DNA of 45,379 nt from contig BJOX01000145.1 of the NCBI GenBank assembly GCA_009731375.1, positions 357,711 through 403,089 on the forward strand, given 5' to 3'. The notes below the pieces were generated by a model. That model was not told the DNA's origin, did no database searches, and was given only the letters and a program-made list of their open reading frames with translations. Below are positions 1 through 8,301 of this stretch, piece after piece; position 1 is the stretch's first letter; the number at the start of each line of letters is the position of its first letter. A program made the position numbers and the translations under genes. This stretch comes from Paulinella micropora (taxonomy: Eukaryota; Cercozoa; Imbricatea; Euglyphida).

Positions 1-669
1 CAGCTTCCTTGCCCAGACCCAACATCCGAACCATTCCACAAGTCAAAAACTTTCAAGCTATTTACAAAAATAAATCTTGATACAAATTACAGACAGGCCA
101 AAGACCTAGTTCTACAATCTATCTTAAACAAGGTAGAAGACTATTACAAAATAGGTGGTAATGAGCTTAGCCAACATAAAGCAAAAGACTGCCTACCTGA
201 TATACTAACACTTGAAGAATTAGATGCTCTCAATAAGCAAGTTAAGCCACACCCTAAACCGACTGACCCTAACCCACCTTTAATATTACACCACTCTAAC
301 AACAATGTTAATGAAAGCAATAACAAAATGCTACAAAATAAACAACTTAAAACAGGTCATCAGGTCGTGTTTCGTTGTAATACAAAGGTTGTTCATAACG
401 GCGATATTCACACTATTACTAGGGATACCAAAGAACATATATTCATTACGATTGACGATATTGAGCAGAAATTTGATAGAAAAAAAACGATACCAGACAA
501 GAAACCGTATGCTGACATCCAGCCGACATTCTCATCCACCATCCACTGCTCACAAGGCCGAACAACACCAGTGTGGATAAATCTAGACCTACTGTCAATG
601 AATTTGTTATATGTTGCTTAAAGTCGTGCCACCTGCTTGAACGATATTGGACTATCAAATAAGATATGA
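1..669 (+). pseudogene. SF1 helicase C-terminal fragment, stop in motif VI
   Basis: An open frame enters from the left edge and runs to TAA at 619-621. Its end has the C-terminal signature of superfamily 1 DNA helicases (Pif1/Dda/RecD type): an SH3-like segment around codons 118-140 (GHQVVF..NGDIHTI), motif V TIHCSQG at codons 180-186, and motif VI, which reads YVA-stop-SRA. The same frame then continues SRATCLNDI to a TGA at 667-669, where an intact helicase would end. A TTA-to-TAA change in the usual YVALSRA would explain the stop. In a PLV such a helicase would unwind DNA for replication. The gene converges on the lipase, 22 bases away. The N-terminal ATPase motifs are outside the window. 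Sequencing error or stop readthrough are alternatives to a real nonsense mutation. Confidence 0.72.
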
Positions 670-691
670 AAACTTAACTTATAGATACTGT

Positions 692-1390
692 CTACCGACG
701 TAGGAGGTATATTTTTTTGGCTCCTTTCCCTTTGAAGCTTCTTATCGTATGAACACCCCTCGTCGGCTTCACTAGCTTCGTATTCACAGCCGTAGCACCC
801 ATTAACGATACGGGGTCAAATGCGGTTCGGTAGTTCGTCGTAGCTGCCGCGGTCTTCGCCCTCTTCCCTTTTGGATTAACTTTCACAGCCACTCGGTCAA
901 TCACTCCTTCCACAAAGTCTCTTGTGCTACTTCCTTTATTGTATGTAGTAGCCCTTACACCAGTTTGTCTGCTTAAATCTTTCGCAATCGTTCCTCCAAG
1001 ACTATGACCAGTAAGCTCTACATTATCCTTACCATATTTTTTTATGACTTCATTAACCAGCTTTTGCTCTTCTTTATATCTTGGAGTTCTTTTCAATACT
1101 CCCTTTACTAAGGCTACATCGGTGAGTAAGTCTCGCTTATCTACACTTCCTCTAAATGCTACAATCGCTTTACCGTCTTTCTCATACACTGTTGATTTTT
1201 CTTTGCTTGCGACTGGTTTCCATCCGTCAGCACCTTTTCGTTCAGACGAAGTCAAATAGACATCCTCCGACAAATCCGCATTGCCTCCCTTCTGCTTTCT
1301 GTATGCCTTACCCGCTTTTTTCAATGCTTCACCATAGGTTATACCGTGTTTAGCAGAGTAAGCCTTAACAAAGACAATCCACTCGGTCAT
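692..1390 (-). CDS. Class 3-like lipase with N-terminal viral motif
   Basis: This 232-residue protein has the alpha/beta-hydrolase nucleophile elbow GHSLGG, with the serine at residue 130. Asp192 (TAFDP) and His214 (GVHTI) lie in the order expected for the Ser-Asp-His triad, and the strand VAFRGS at 77-82 matches the usual VxFRGT of class 3 lipases. Residues 1-36 form a separate short motif (MTEWIVFVKAYSAKHG, then YGEALKKA). From memory, this type recurs in small proteins of PLVs and large DNA viruses. No signal peptide or membrane segment is visible. A plausible role is breaking host lipid during entry or release, or acting as a virion enzyme, but the substrate is not inferable. A TATATAG box lies just upstream of the ATG, and the TAG stop sits in a small CTAC/GTAG hairpin at 692-703. 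Confidence 0.85.
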   Translation of the reverse strand: MTEWIVFVKAYSAKHGITYGEALKKAGKAYRKQKGGNADLSEDVYLTSSERKGADGWKPVASKEKSTVYEKDGKAIVAFRGSVDKRDLLTDVALVKGVLKRTPRYKEEQKLVNEVIKKYGKDNVELTGHSLGGTIAKDLSRQTGVRATTYNKGSSTRDFVEGVIDRVAVKVNPKGKRAKTAAATTNYRTAFDPVSLMGATAVNTKLVKPTRGVHTIRSFKGKGAKKIYLLRR

Positions 1391-1440
1391 TCTATATATT
1401 TAATTTTTAATTTTTTCCTCCCTATTATATACACCCTACT

Positions 1441-1713
1441 ATGTCTGCCCTCACTAGACTGTGCGAGAAGTTCCAACAACTTTCAATTGAAAGCGAAAAT
1501 AAATCGTTTTCTCTTGCCGATGTTCAAAAGGTAATCCACGACGAAATCAAAGCAATTGAAGAAAAGAAAAATTCACAACCAAACTTGTTCCATTTCGGGA
1601 AATACAAGGGTAAAAAAATAGAAGACATCGCAAAGATTGATAAGCCGTATATTGAATGGTTAGTTCGTCAGCCTTGGGTTCAAAATAAAGACGAATTGAA
1701 AAGGTATTTATGA
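1441..1713 (+). CDS. ExoX-C-like small protein, copy 1
   Basis: A 90-residue protein. Residues about 51-90 carry FGKYKGKKIEDIAKIDKPY, then EWLVRQPW, then a charged end. This matches the small domain found at the C-terminus of exonuclease X-like proteins (pattern FGKYKGK...D..YI.WL..Q), here without any nuclease domain. The N-terminal half is predicted helical and charged. It diverges from the lipase gene across 50 bases that contain TATATA-like boxes for both. A paralogue follows 36 bases downstream. In other genomes the domain accompanies nucleic-acid enzymes, so DNA binding is a guess. Confidence 0.7.
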   Translation: MSALTRLCEKFQQLSIESENKSFSLADVQKVIHDEIKAIEEKKNSQPNLFHFGKYKGKKIEDIAKIDKPYIEWLVRQPWVQNKDELKRYL

Positions 1714-1749
1714 TTATAATAAATAAATTTTATATAATATAGGTATACA

Positions 1750-1930
1750 ATGAGTGAAAAAAAAAGAAATTCCCGCCGAAGAGGAAGAAGTAAATAAAAC
1801 TCTACAATATGGAAAATATAAAAAAATGAAAATTGAAGATGTTGCCAAGATTGGCAAAGAATATCTAGAATGGCTAGTTCAACAGCCTTATTTTAAGAAT
1901 AAAGACGAAGTGAAAAAGTATTTACCGTAG
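1750..1930 (+). pseudogene. ExoX-C-like small protein, copy 2, frameshifted in A9
   Basis: This is a second, shorter copy of the ExoX-C-like domain. The ATG at 1750 follows a TATAATATA box, but its frame closes after 15 codons because of a run of nine A residues at 1756-1764. One base less in that run would keep the frame open to the TAG at 1928-1930. The downstream frame shows YGKYKKMKIEDVAKIGKEYL and EWLVQQPYF, clearly paralogous to the gene just upstream. Either the run is miscounted, the gene is broken, or the ribosome slips there. The end overlaps the convergent DUF3223 gene by nine bases. Confidence 0.66.
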
Positions 1931-2557
1931 GAAATACATTTTTCCTCTAATGTTGATTTCTTTTTTTATAACCCGTAGTATTGCTTTCTGTTTGTGAAAG
2001 TCGCTAAATTTGGTAAAATGCGGTTCTTTCAATAGGTTATCTTCAACTTCTAATTCTCTATTAACTTCAAGGTATTGTTGAAGGATATCTTTGAATTGTA
2101 TGATGTCAAAGTGGTGGTCAATATGGACATCAACCCGCTCATATATATCACCACTTATTTCGCATATGTATCTGGGTTCTACGAATACATCAATAGCCAT
2201 AAGGTCAAGATATTCTTGTATTTGCGGTCTTATTGTATTCCTGCTCGCTTCTTTTATCACTCTCGCCATTTTTTTTAATTTGCTAAGGCCTATGAGGTCA
2301 ACACAGCAATTCCACGAAAACGGCTTACCATCTACACGAAAGTGTTTTCTCCCCGTGGTCAAATTACTTTCAACATCAATGATGCCATTTTTTAGACAAG
2401 GGTGATGGGTTATTAGGTCTCGCACGAAATTGCCATCTTCTGGGTTCAGCACTTCACCATCGTTATATTTGTTTATCATTCTTCTTATGTAGGATTTGAT
2501 AGATGTTTTTGTTAGAAACCGCCTACCACCCACAACATACAACTTACGACTATACAT
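1922..2557 (-). CDS. DUF3223/DCL-like protein with possible HNH-like end
   Basis: A 211-residue protein. Residues about 13-90 follow the DUF3223 (DCL family) layout: an F..K..IK.YIRRM start, a YNDGEVLNPEDGNFV segment, LITHHPCLKNGI, then RKHFRVDGKPFSWNCCVD. The second half contains ICEISGDIY followed by VDVHIDHHFDIIQF, a Cys-x-x-Ser-Gly ... His-x-Asp-His arrangement reminiscent of HNH-type endonucleases found with DUF3223 in phage and virus genomes. A nuclease role is inferred only from that motif. The stop overlaps the convergent ExoX-C copy. The hairpin GTATTT/AAATAC at 1918-1937 could serve both genes as a terminator. Confidence 0.65.
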   Translation of the reverse strand: MYSRKLYVVGGRRFLTKTSIKSYIRRMINKYNDGEVLNPEDGNFVRDLITHHPCLKNGIIDVESNLTTGRKHFRVDGKPFSWNCCVDLIGLSKLKKMARVIKEASRNTIRPQIQEYLDLMAIDVFVEPRYICEISGDIYERVDVHIDHHFDIIQFKDILQQYLEVNRELEVEDNLLKEPHFTKFSDFHKQKAILRVIKKEINIRGKMYFLR

Positions 2558-2609
2558 TACTATATTATTACAGAAAAAAAATATTACAAAAATTAATTAT
2601 ATATTCACA

Positions 2610-3845
2610 TCACTGGTCTTCTAAGTAATTAACGATAACACTTACATTTCCTCCATTCGCAACAGTAGATAAAGACTGTTGTAAAAATGTTAGATTTTCG
2701 CCAGGTGCGAGTTGTATGTCGTAATCTCGCAGGTCAATAAGCTGGCTTGAAGTAGCATTAACATACAGTTTAAGGATAACATCCGTTATAGTGGCACCAC
2801 CAAGAGCAGTCGCAGATACGTCCTTTGATACAATTGAAGTTGTGGCATCAATATCCGCAAAGTTCTGTCCCGTAAGTGTGCCCGTCGTTTTCACAATTCG
2901 CACTTTATTAACTTTGGCGTCCTCGTTTGATATACTCACGAGAGTTGGATAAACAATTGAATAATTAGTCGCACCACCATTAAAAGTTGTTTTATTTTTT
3001 ATGCTAAGAATTGGGCTTTCCGTGGTGCTCGCCTTTTCATCTCCTTCCGCTTCGTTTGATATGCTTGAATTAATAGTGTTAGTTCCTTCAATAAATAACC
3101 CAACACTCGCGGTTTTAAGGATTTGAATTCCAGTAGTAGCATCATTTCTCATTATAGCCGTAAAAGGTAATGTAGTATTTCGCAGACTTACACCAGTATT
3201 ATCATTCGCATACTTAATCATATGGACTAGCTGAAATTCGCCAGTCTCTGGGTTCTCAATTGAAAACTTAATAGCACCAAAGCCCAAATATTGAAATTGA
3301 ATTTGAAATACATTTCCCTTACTCCAATCCAAGAGAGGCATATCGCCTGTTCCATCGCAGGGGTCATCCCAATCTTCTTGGTCAATATAATTGGCATTTC
3401 CTCCTCTACAATGTAGAATATTCATCCCTACCTCGTTTTTGTAAAAATAAAATCCATCTTCAAATTCGTTTCCTATTCCGATAAATGAATAGTGTGCTTT
3501 CGCATCATCTGTCGTCCATAAAGCAGTGAAGCGACACATAACTCCCATACCCGTTCTGTATTTTATTTTTCTTTTGCTCACCAGAGAGGCATCCGCAGTC
3601 GCGCTGGCAGTCGTTTTCAATTCCGCCATATTAGCATTAAATGAAACGGTCGCCTTTGTTTCTGTTTTCGTCCATATCCGTGTATTAACGGTATAGGGGA
3701 AGATTTCTTGTAATACTGGTGTTAATTGTGCGGTTGTAGTTTCGCCAAAGGCGGTTTTCATATTATCAATGTGTCCGCCATATCCAACTTTGAGATTTAC
3801 GAAGTCTCCGACAGGATTTTGGGCGACTAAATTTCGTTGGTGCAT
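2610..3845 (-). CDS. Predicted virion surface or fibre-like structural protein
   Basis: This 411-residue protein has no signal peptide and a composition dominated by short beta-prone stretches rich in Thr, Asn, Ser and Gly. Residues about 95-230 (TGMGVMCRFTALW, FEDGFYFYKNEVG, DWSKGNVFQIQFQYLGFG, then VHMIKYANDN) resemble a lectin-like or jelly-roll beta domain seen in viral receptor-binding and capsid-attached proteins. The remainder looks like repeated beta strands ending in a SVIVNYLEDQ strand. It lies directly downstream of the capsid gene on the same strand, which supports a structural role. I do not recognise a precise family. The ATG overlaps the end of a hairpin in its leader. Confidence 0.6.
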   Translation of the reverse strand: MHQRNLVAQNPVGDFVNLKVGYGGHIDNMKTAFGETTTAQLTPVLQEIFPYTVNTRIWTKTETKATVSFNANMAELKTTASATADASLVSKRKIKYRTGMGVMCRFTALWTTDDAKAHYSFIGIGNEFEDGFYFYKNEVGMNILHCRGGNANYIDQEDWDDPCDGTGDMPLLDWSKGNVFQIQFQYLGFGAIKFSIENPETGEFQLVHMIKYANDNTGVSLRNTTLPFTAIMRNDATTGIQILKTASVGLFIEGTNTINSSISNEAEGDEKASTTESPILSIKNKTTFNGGATNYSIVYPTLVSISNEDAKVNKVRIVKTTGTLTGQNFADIDATTSIVSKDVSATALGGATITDVILKLYVNATSSQLIDLRDYDIQLAPGENLTFLQQSLSTVANGGNVSVIVNYLEDQ

Positions 3846-3873
3846 AGGAGCTTTTTTTACAAAAAACCTCCTA
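3845..3873 (-). promoter_or_regulatory. Leader hairpin abutting a start codon
   Basis: TAGGAG at 3845-3850 pairs with CTCCTA at 3868-3873. After one mismatch, a run of T at 3852-3857 pairs with a run of A at 3861-3866, leaving a three-base loop. On the minus strand the stem ends at the ATG of the 411-residue structural gene, so the hairpin would sit in its 5' leader. A regulatory role is inferred from position only. Confidence 0.45.
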
Positions 3874-3974
3874 CAACCTCAAAAAATATTTTGTGTAAGC
3901 TTCGTATATTACAATAAAAAAATAAATAAACTATCAAAAATTAATTACTACCCTCTTACCTTACTGGTGGGGGT

Positions 3975-3992
3975 GCGGGGGCTTGCCCCTGC
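3975..3992 (-). terminator. GC hairpin at the capsid gene stop
   Basis: Seven pairs (GCGGGGG at 3975-3981 with GCCCCTGC-type bases to 3992, one G-T) close a CTTG-type loop. The stem touches the first base of the TAG stop (3992-3994) of the capsid gene. The preceding ACTGGTGGGGG block is shared with the hairpins at 6530 and 9593. Confidence 0.6.
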
Positions 3993-5529
3993 TAACTCAT
4001 CAAAATTTCAATTCCCTTAACAACAACAGTTCTTTGAAGAATAGCATAAGTATAATAATTCAATTGCTTCGCACCAGTCGCACTCCATTCATACCGCCGT
4101 TCAGTGTCCAACGATAGCCCAGCCACTTCATAACCCTCTTCTTCTCGCTTGTCATAAAGTGGGCGGTTGTGGTCCCAGAAATCAACATGGAACCAGTTAT
4201 ACTTATACACATTAGAGTTCAAAATAGCTGACCCCTTAATTTTTTCCTTCAAAAGCATATAGTCTTCATCGCGGGAGCAAGTAATATCAAATTGCTGAAT
4301 TCTATTACTATCCAAAGTAGTGTAATAATCAGTAATCTTATCTTGCGCTCGGTTATCACAATCAAATGCGGTGTTTGAAGTTTCAGTATTATTAAACCCG
4401 CTAGTGTAAATTCGGCGAATTCTCTCACCCTGCGAGCGGTTCATCTTCAAAACGAATGACTGAGTGCCTGCCGCGAGATTAGTTTTCCAAGAGAGCGGGT
4501 ATTCGGTCTTGAACGAAAAGCCTTCACCCGCAATCTTTTGTTGAACACCCAAGATAACATTCGGGTCGGTTTCAACAGCGAGAAATAAGTTAAGGTTGGT
4601 AATATTTGCGGCTGCTGCGGTGGCTGTTGCTCCTGCTCCAACACTAAGGGCATCAGTTCCATAAAATATGGTTTTCTGTGTTCCCTCCCACACAATCCTC
4701 AAATCAAGAATTTCATTAAAGCCAATAGTCTTATCAATTTCAAAAATGGTTCCGAAAAGCATACCTAGTGGAATAGACACATTGATAACAGGAGTCTTTG
4801 AATCATCGGCTCCACCTTCAAAATACTTCGCCTCCTCATAAGAGACATTTACAACAGAGGCGGCACCAGTTCCGTTAGCGATAAGCAAATCATTATTACG
4901 ACGAGCGTTGACAGATGGTGGAGAAATTGCTCCCNNNNNNNNNNCGGAGAAATTGCTCCTGCGATAGCATTACCAAAACGATTTAATGTTGCCTGAAGAT
5001 GAGCATCGGTATCAATACTTCCAGCGACTGTTGCAGTACTTGCTTGTTGGCCAGCATACACAGTAGCATTAAAGGCAGTTGTAGCACGGCCATCAGCATT
5101 ACACTTTTGAAGCATCGCACCATAACCAGACCCAGCCCCGTGGTTATCCAGTGCCATAAATCTATCATAAGAAATCTCAGGCTTCCAAACCATCTTAGTG
5201 TAATTACCCACGTGTTGAAGATTACACAAATACTGGCCGCTTCGGCTTCGCAGTTCAATTGTCTTAATCATAGGCAAGCAGTCCATTGGAATTCGGTTGT
5301 ATCTTCCAGCATTACCGCCAGCATCTGGTGTGTAAGTAAATCGCAAAACAGTCCTCGCAAGGTTCAAAGGACGAGTAGGAATTTCAAATGTGCTTTCAAT
5401 TCCTCCCACAGTGGTAATTGGAATTGTCGCAAGACTTTCGCGGGCAGTAAGTTTGTTAAGCGAATACTTACCGCGAATGAGCTCGCTCTGGCTGTGTGTA
5501 AGTTCTCCCCCATATTGGACAGACGGCAT
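3992..5529 (-). CDS. MCP: Double jelly-roll major capsid protein (assembly gap inside)
   Basis: Two minus-strand frames form one capsid protein of roughly 500 residues, a normal PLV length. The N-terminal part (MPSVQYGGELTHSQSEL, ESTFEIPTRPLNLARTVLRF, then LPMIKTIELRS) and the C-terminal part (PLSWKTNL, ERIRRIYTSGFNN, YNWFHVDFWDHNRPLYDK, YTYAILQRTVVVKGIEI) have the strand-rich layout of polinton/PLV capsid proteins with two jelly-roll folds, which trimerise into the icosahedral shell. Ten unknown bases at 4935-4944 are flanked on both sides by the same 14 bases. Collapsing that duplicate keeps the frame, so the break is an assembly artefact rather than a mutation. An AAATATATAG promoter-like box lies about 40 bases upstream of the ATG. 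Confidence 0.85.
4920..4959. other. Unmerged assembly overlap inside the capsid gene
   Basis: GGAGAAATTGCTCC occurs at 4920-4933 and again at 4946-4959, on either side of ten N. Identical ends around a fixed-size gap are typical of two contigs that overlap but were not merged. Confidence 0.85.
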
Positions 5530-5602
5530 ACTTACGAATTCAAAAACGATTTTTAAAAGGTCGCTATATATTTTAATCTGAGAAAAAAAATAAATTAATT
5601 AA

Positions 5603-6418
5603 TTACCTAGATTTGAGTAGATTGAAGAATGATGTAAATAAACTAAAATAATTCGTTTCACGGTAAATTAATAAGGTCATTACGATACCCAACCCGTTGA
5701 GGTTTATTGGTTGGTCGTTTTCGTCAGTTAAGTAAAACCTAAATACATTGTTTGAATTGGCGGACAGTCTTTTGCCATACTCCGACCCGCTTCCATCGTA
5801 TATGACAGAGCCGAATGGGATTTCATTCGCTGTGTATATTTCTTGGAGCACGTGATTATCACCTTCCCCAACGAGGTCGCTTTGTAGATAGAAGGTTTTT
5901 TCGCCAGTCAATATTATGACATTTGGAGACCTAATGGTATTATTAGCGAAGAAATAAGTAGAAGACCGCTCAAACCCCATAATTTCGTGAATACGAGTTT
6001 CGTCATCAAACACAAACCGCGGTTGTATGTTAATGGGGTTGTCTGCCACAGTAAATAATAGCTTACCGTCTTCTGGGTCAGTGTTCGTGTTGTTGCTTGT
6101 TATTGTGTATGTGTAGTCATTCGGGCTTTCTGCGGTTAGCACCTCGGCCAGCTTATTTTTTAAGTTGTTCATTGTGTAATTACCTTCGGGTATTGTAATG
6201 ACCGCCTCGTTGCCGTTTTCGCTCAGAATAAAAGTGTTGTAAGGACTTGCCACAGAGTAATACGACTTCGGCACATAGATATGTAAAATCTTACAGTGTG
6301 TTGGGTTGTCCAATCCTCTTAAATCCAAAGAGTGTGTAAAGTCGCTATCCGTGCCGTTTATCCTATTTTTGCTGTTTATGTAATAAATACCGCTACTCCT
6401 GCCACCTTTATATTCCAT
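5603..6418 (-). CDS. mCP: Minor capsid (penton) protein
   Basis: A 271-residue protein beginning MEYKGGRSSGIYYINSKNR, then TDSDFTHSLDLRGLD and ILHIYVPKSYYSV. This start, with the IPEGNYTMNNLKNKLAEVL segment that follows, is the characteristic layout of the PLV and large-DNA-virus penton or minor capsid protein, a single jelly-roll that plugs the five-fold vertices. The C-terminal strand GLGIVMTLLIY is the expected last beta strand before a short helical tail. It lies between protease and major capsid genes on the same strand, as often in PLVs. The start is fixed by the conserved 25-base element that ends one base before the ATG. Confidence 0.82.
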   Translation of the reverse strand: MEYKGGRSSGIYYINSKNRINGTDSDFTHSLDLRGLDNPTHCKILHIYVPKSYYSVASPYNTFILSENGNEAVITIPEGNYTMNNLKNKLAEVLTAESPNDYTYTITSNNTNTDPEDGKLLFTVADNPINIQPRFVFDDETRIHEIMGFERSSTYFFANNTIRSPNVIILTGEKTFYLQSDLVGEGDNHVLQEIYTANEIPFGSVIYDGSGSEYGKRLSANSNNVFRFYLTDENDQPINLNGLGIVMTLLIYRETNYFSLFTSFFNLLKSR

Positions 6419-6419
6419 C

Positions 6420-6444
6420 GCAGAGACTTCGCCTCCGCACCTCC
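6420..6444 (-). promoter_or_regulatory. Conserved 25-base element before the penton ATG
   Basis: On the minus strand the element begins GGAGGTGCGGAGGCG and ends one base before the ATG of the penton gene. Identical or one-mismatch copies lie at 8136-8160, 9519-9543 and 14199-14223. It could be a promoter, a leader element or a mark of cassette exchange. Confidence 0.6.
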
Positions 6445-6529
6445 AATTGAGTTTACTGTCTACGACCGTAGGTTGTATATACAGGAAAATATATTTTTGT
6501 TTTTTAATTGCATATTTACTGGCGGGGTC

Positions 6530-6550
6530 GTAGGGGGGGCAGGCCCCTAC
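6530..6550 (-). terminator. GC hairpin at the protease gene stop
   Basis: GTAGGGG at 6530-6536 pairs with CCCCTAC at 6544-6550 around a seven-base loop. The last paired base is also the first base of the TAG stop (6550-6552) of the protease gene. The block ACTGGCGGGG precedes it, as at 9593. Confidence 0.65.
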
Positions 6551-8178
6551 TAGATAAAAGTATCAAAACCATACCCATTCTGAGCTCTCAACTCCTCCGC
6601 TTCTTCTTCTTTTAAGTCTGTGAAACCGCTAGCAAATTTAAATCTCGCTCCTTTTGACCGCTCTAAAAGAAACCGCATACTGTGCCATCCGCAAGTATCT
6701 GAGGTGTTTGATTGTTGTTTAACTTGATTGACCTTCATTAATAAATAACTATCAGGACGGCTTTTATCTAACAGCTGTTTCATTTGTTGCTGGAAAAGTT
6801 CAGTCGGCTCGTATTCGGCCAGCGGGTCGTAGATTTCAACACTCCTATCGCCATTCAGACTAACCCAAACAGCCATCCAATGTTGCCCTGGTTGCGAGCT
6901 TTTTTGTGTGTTCATAATAAAACCATACTTCTTTCTTTTTTCTGGCTTTAACTGGTTGATTTGGTCGCTGGCTATCGTGCCGAGAAACCAGTCGTGCTTT
7001 TTCATTATGTCGTCTATTTCATTCGTCATTAATCCTCGGCCCGTTCCAGCTTTACCATCCCCCTCACTATCCTCTTCTCCACTTGAACTATCTACCAAAT
7101 CTTTGTCTTCCTCCGTCTTTTCCTCCGTCTTCGCCTCCGTCTTTACATCATCAGGCTCTTCAACGGTAGGCTCTTCAACGGCAGGCTCTTCAACGGTAGG
7201 CTCGGAGTCTTCTTCTTCTTCCTTTTTAGCTTTATTTTTATTTTCTATCGCAAACTCCAACCACAAATCAAGATTTTGCCAAGCTTGCTCTGGCGATTTG
7301 GCTGTTTCAATTGCGGGAATTTTACTTTTGTAAAGCCAAATTCTTAACATTTCCTTATAGTTTATAGCCCCCCTCGGAGGTTTAACATCTTGAATTGTAA
7401 TACCTAGTTGTCGTAGTTTATTAACAATAGTTTCGTTATTATCTTTTCCTTTCCGTTTCCTTCTTATTTTCTCATCAAGCATATTATCAATTAATTTTTC
7501 CTTTTTAGTTTGCTTGTGTTTCTCCTCTTCTTCAACATCCTTTACAATTACGCCTCTCCGTCTTTTTGGCGGTCGTCCTGGCGGCGGCGGTGGTGGTGGT
7601 TTTACAGCTATCGCCGCAGAAGATATCATAGGTGGTGCTAGTGGTGCCATTAATAATCCCTGCCTATGTCGTCGTTCGGCATTTAGTTCCTGGATAAGTC
7701 GTTGTTCCTTTTTCATTTCCCTATCTATTTCTTCCTGTCTTTCCTTAGCATCGGCGAGGTTTTTTCTTTCCTGCCTTTTCTTCTCCTCTTGTAGGTCTTC
7801 CCTTGCCGACTTATCCTTTTTATCAATAGCATCAATGAGGTCATACTTTTCTTTTTTAAGCTTGTCTAAGTGGTCTTGAATTGTCATCCTTGTGTTCTGT
7901 TCAATCTCCGACAGGCTTTGGACCTTTCGTAAGTCTTCCCGCTTTGTCTTCGCCCTCTTTGCTTTTGGGGTCGCACGTGGCTTATTGTTCAAATATTTCA
8001 TAAACAGCTTAACGATTTGAAGTGTGGAAAGGTCATTCGTTTTCTTTCCAAAATTTAGATATGCTCGTTTGCCCTTCACTTTGATATATGGCCGACCATC
8101 TTTCGTTCTGTATATCCTCGGCGGTCTTTGTTTTCGCAGAGACTTCGCCTCCGCACCTCCACGAGTTTTGGTCTTCAT
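6550..8178 (-). CDS. PRO: Adenain/Ulp1-like cysteine maturation protease
   Basis: A 542-residue protein with its enzyme at the C-terminus. GQHWMAVWV carries the catalytic His433, EIYDPLAEY the Asp451, and DTCGWHSMRFLLE the nucleophile Cys496, matching the order and spacing of adenovirus-type (C48/C5) proteases that cleave capsid precursors during virion maturation. Upstream are a basic N-terminus (RPYIKVKGKRAYLNFG), a long charged coiled coil at about 75-175, a proline run followed by basic KRRRG, and an acidic stretch with three near-identical VEEP repeats at about 325-345. The large N-terminal extension may tether it in the virion. The 25-base element lies inside codons 7-14, so a downstream start cannot be excluded, but no in-frame ATG follows it closely. 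Confidence 0.87.
   Translation of the reverse strand: MKTKTRGGAEAKSLRKQRPPRIYRTKDGRPYIKVKGKRAYLNFGKKTNDLSTLQIVKLFMKYLNNKPRATPKAKRAKTKREDLRKVQSLSEIEQNTRMTIQDHLDKLKKEKYDLIDAIDKKDKSAREDLQEEKKRQERKNLADAKERQEEIDREMKKEQRLIQELNAERRHRQGLLMAPLAPPMISSAAIAVKPPPPPPPGRPPKRRRGVIVKDVEEEEKHKQTKKEKLIDNMLDEKIRRKRKGKDNNETIVNKLRQLGITIQDVKPPRGAINYKEMLRIWLYKSKIPAIETAKSPEQAWQNLDLWLEFAIENKNKAKKEEEEDSEPTVEEPAVEEPTVEEPDDVKTEAKTEEKTEEDKDLVDSSSGEEDSEGDGKAGTGRGLMTNEIDDIMKKHDWFLGTIASDQINQLKPEKRKKYGFIMNTQKSSQPGQHWMAVWVSLNGDRSVEIYDPLAEYEPTELFQQQMKQLLDKSRPDSYLLMKVNQVKQQSNTSDTCGWHSMRFLLERSKGARFKFASGFTDLKEEEAEELRAQNGYGFDTFI
8136..8160 (-). promoter_or_regulatory. Conserved 25-base element inside the protease 5' end
   Basis: Exact copy of the element at 6420 and 9519. 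Here it lies 18 bases inside the protease frame, where it encodes GGAEAKSL. The base pattern that provides the ATG in the other two copies reads AAA here. Confidence 0.6.
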
Positions 8179-8247
8179 ATTGTATATATTATTAGTAAAA
8201 AAAAAAAAATAGAAGGTTTAGTTTTTTATTTGAACCCACCAGGGGGG

Positions 8248-8301
8248 TTTTTGCGAGCAAAAAGCTCAACTCGTTGAGCATATGTAGGGGCTTGTCCCTA
8301 C
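8248..8301 (-). terminator. Three consecutive hairpins after the basic protein gene
   Basis: TTTTTGC at 8248-8254 pairs with GCAAAAA at 8257-8263. GCTCAAC at 8264-8270 pairs with GTTGAGC at 8273-8279. GTAGGG at 8284-8289 pairs with CCCTAC at 8296-8301, whose last base is also the first of the TAG stop (8301-8303). They fill the gap between the basic protein and protease genes and probably act at transcript ends. Confidence 0.6.
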
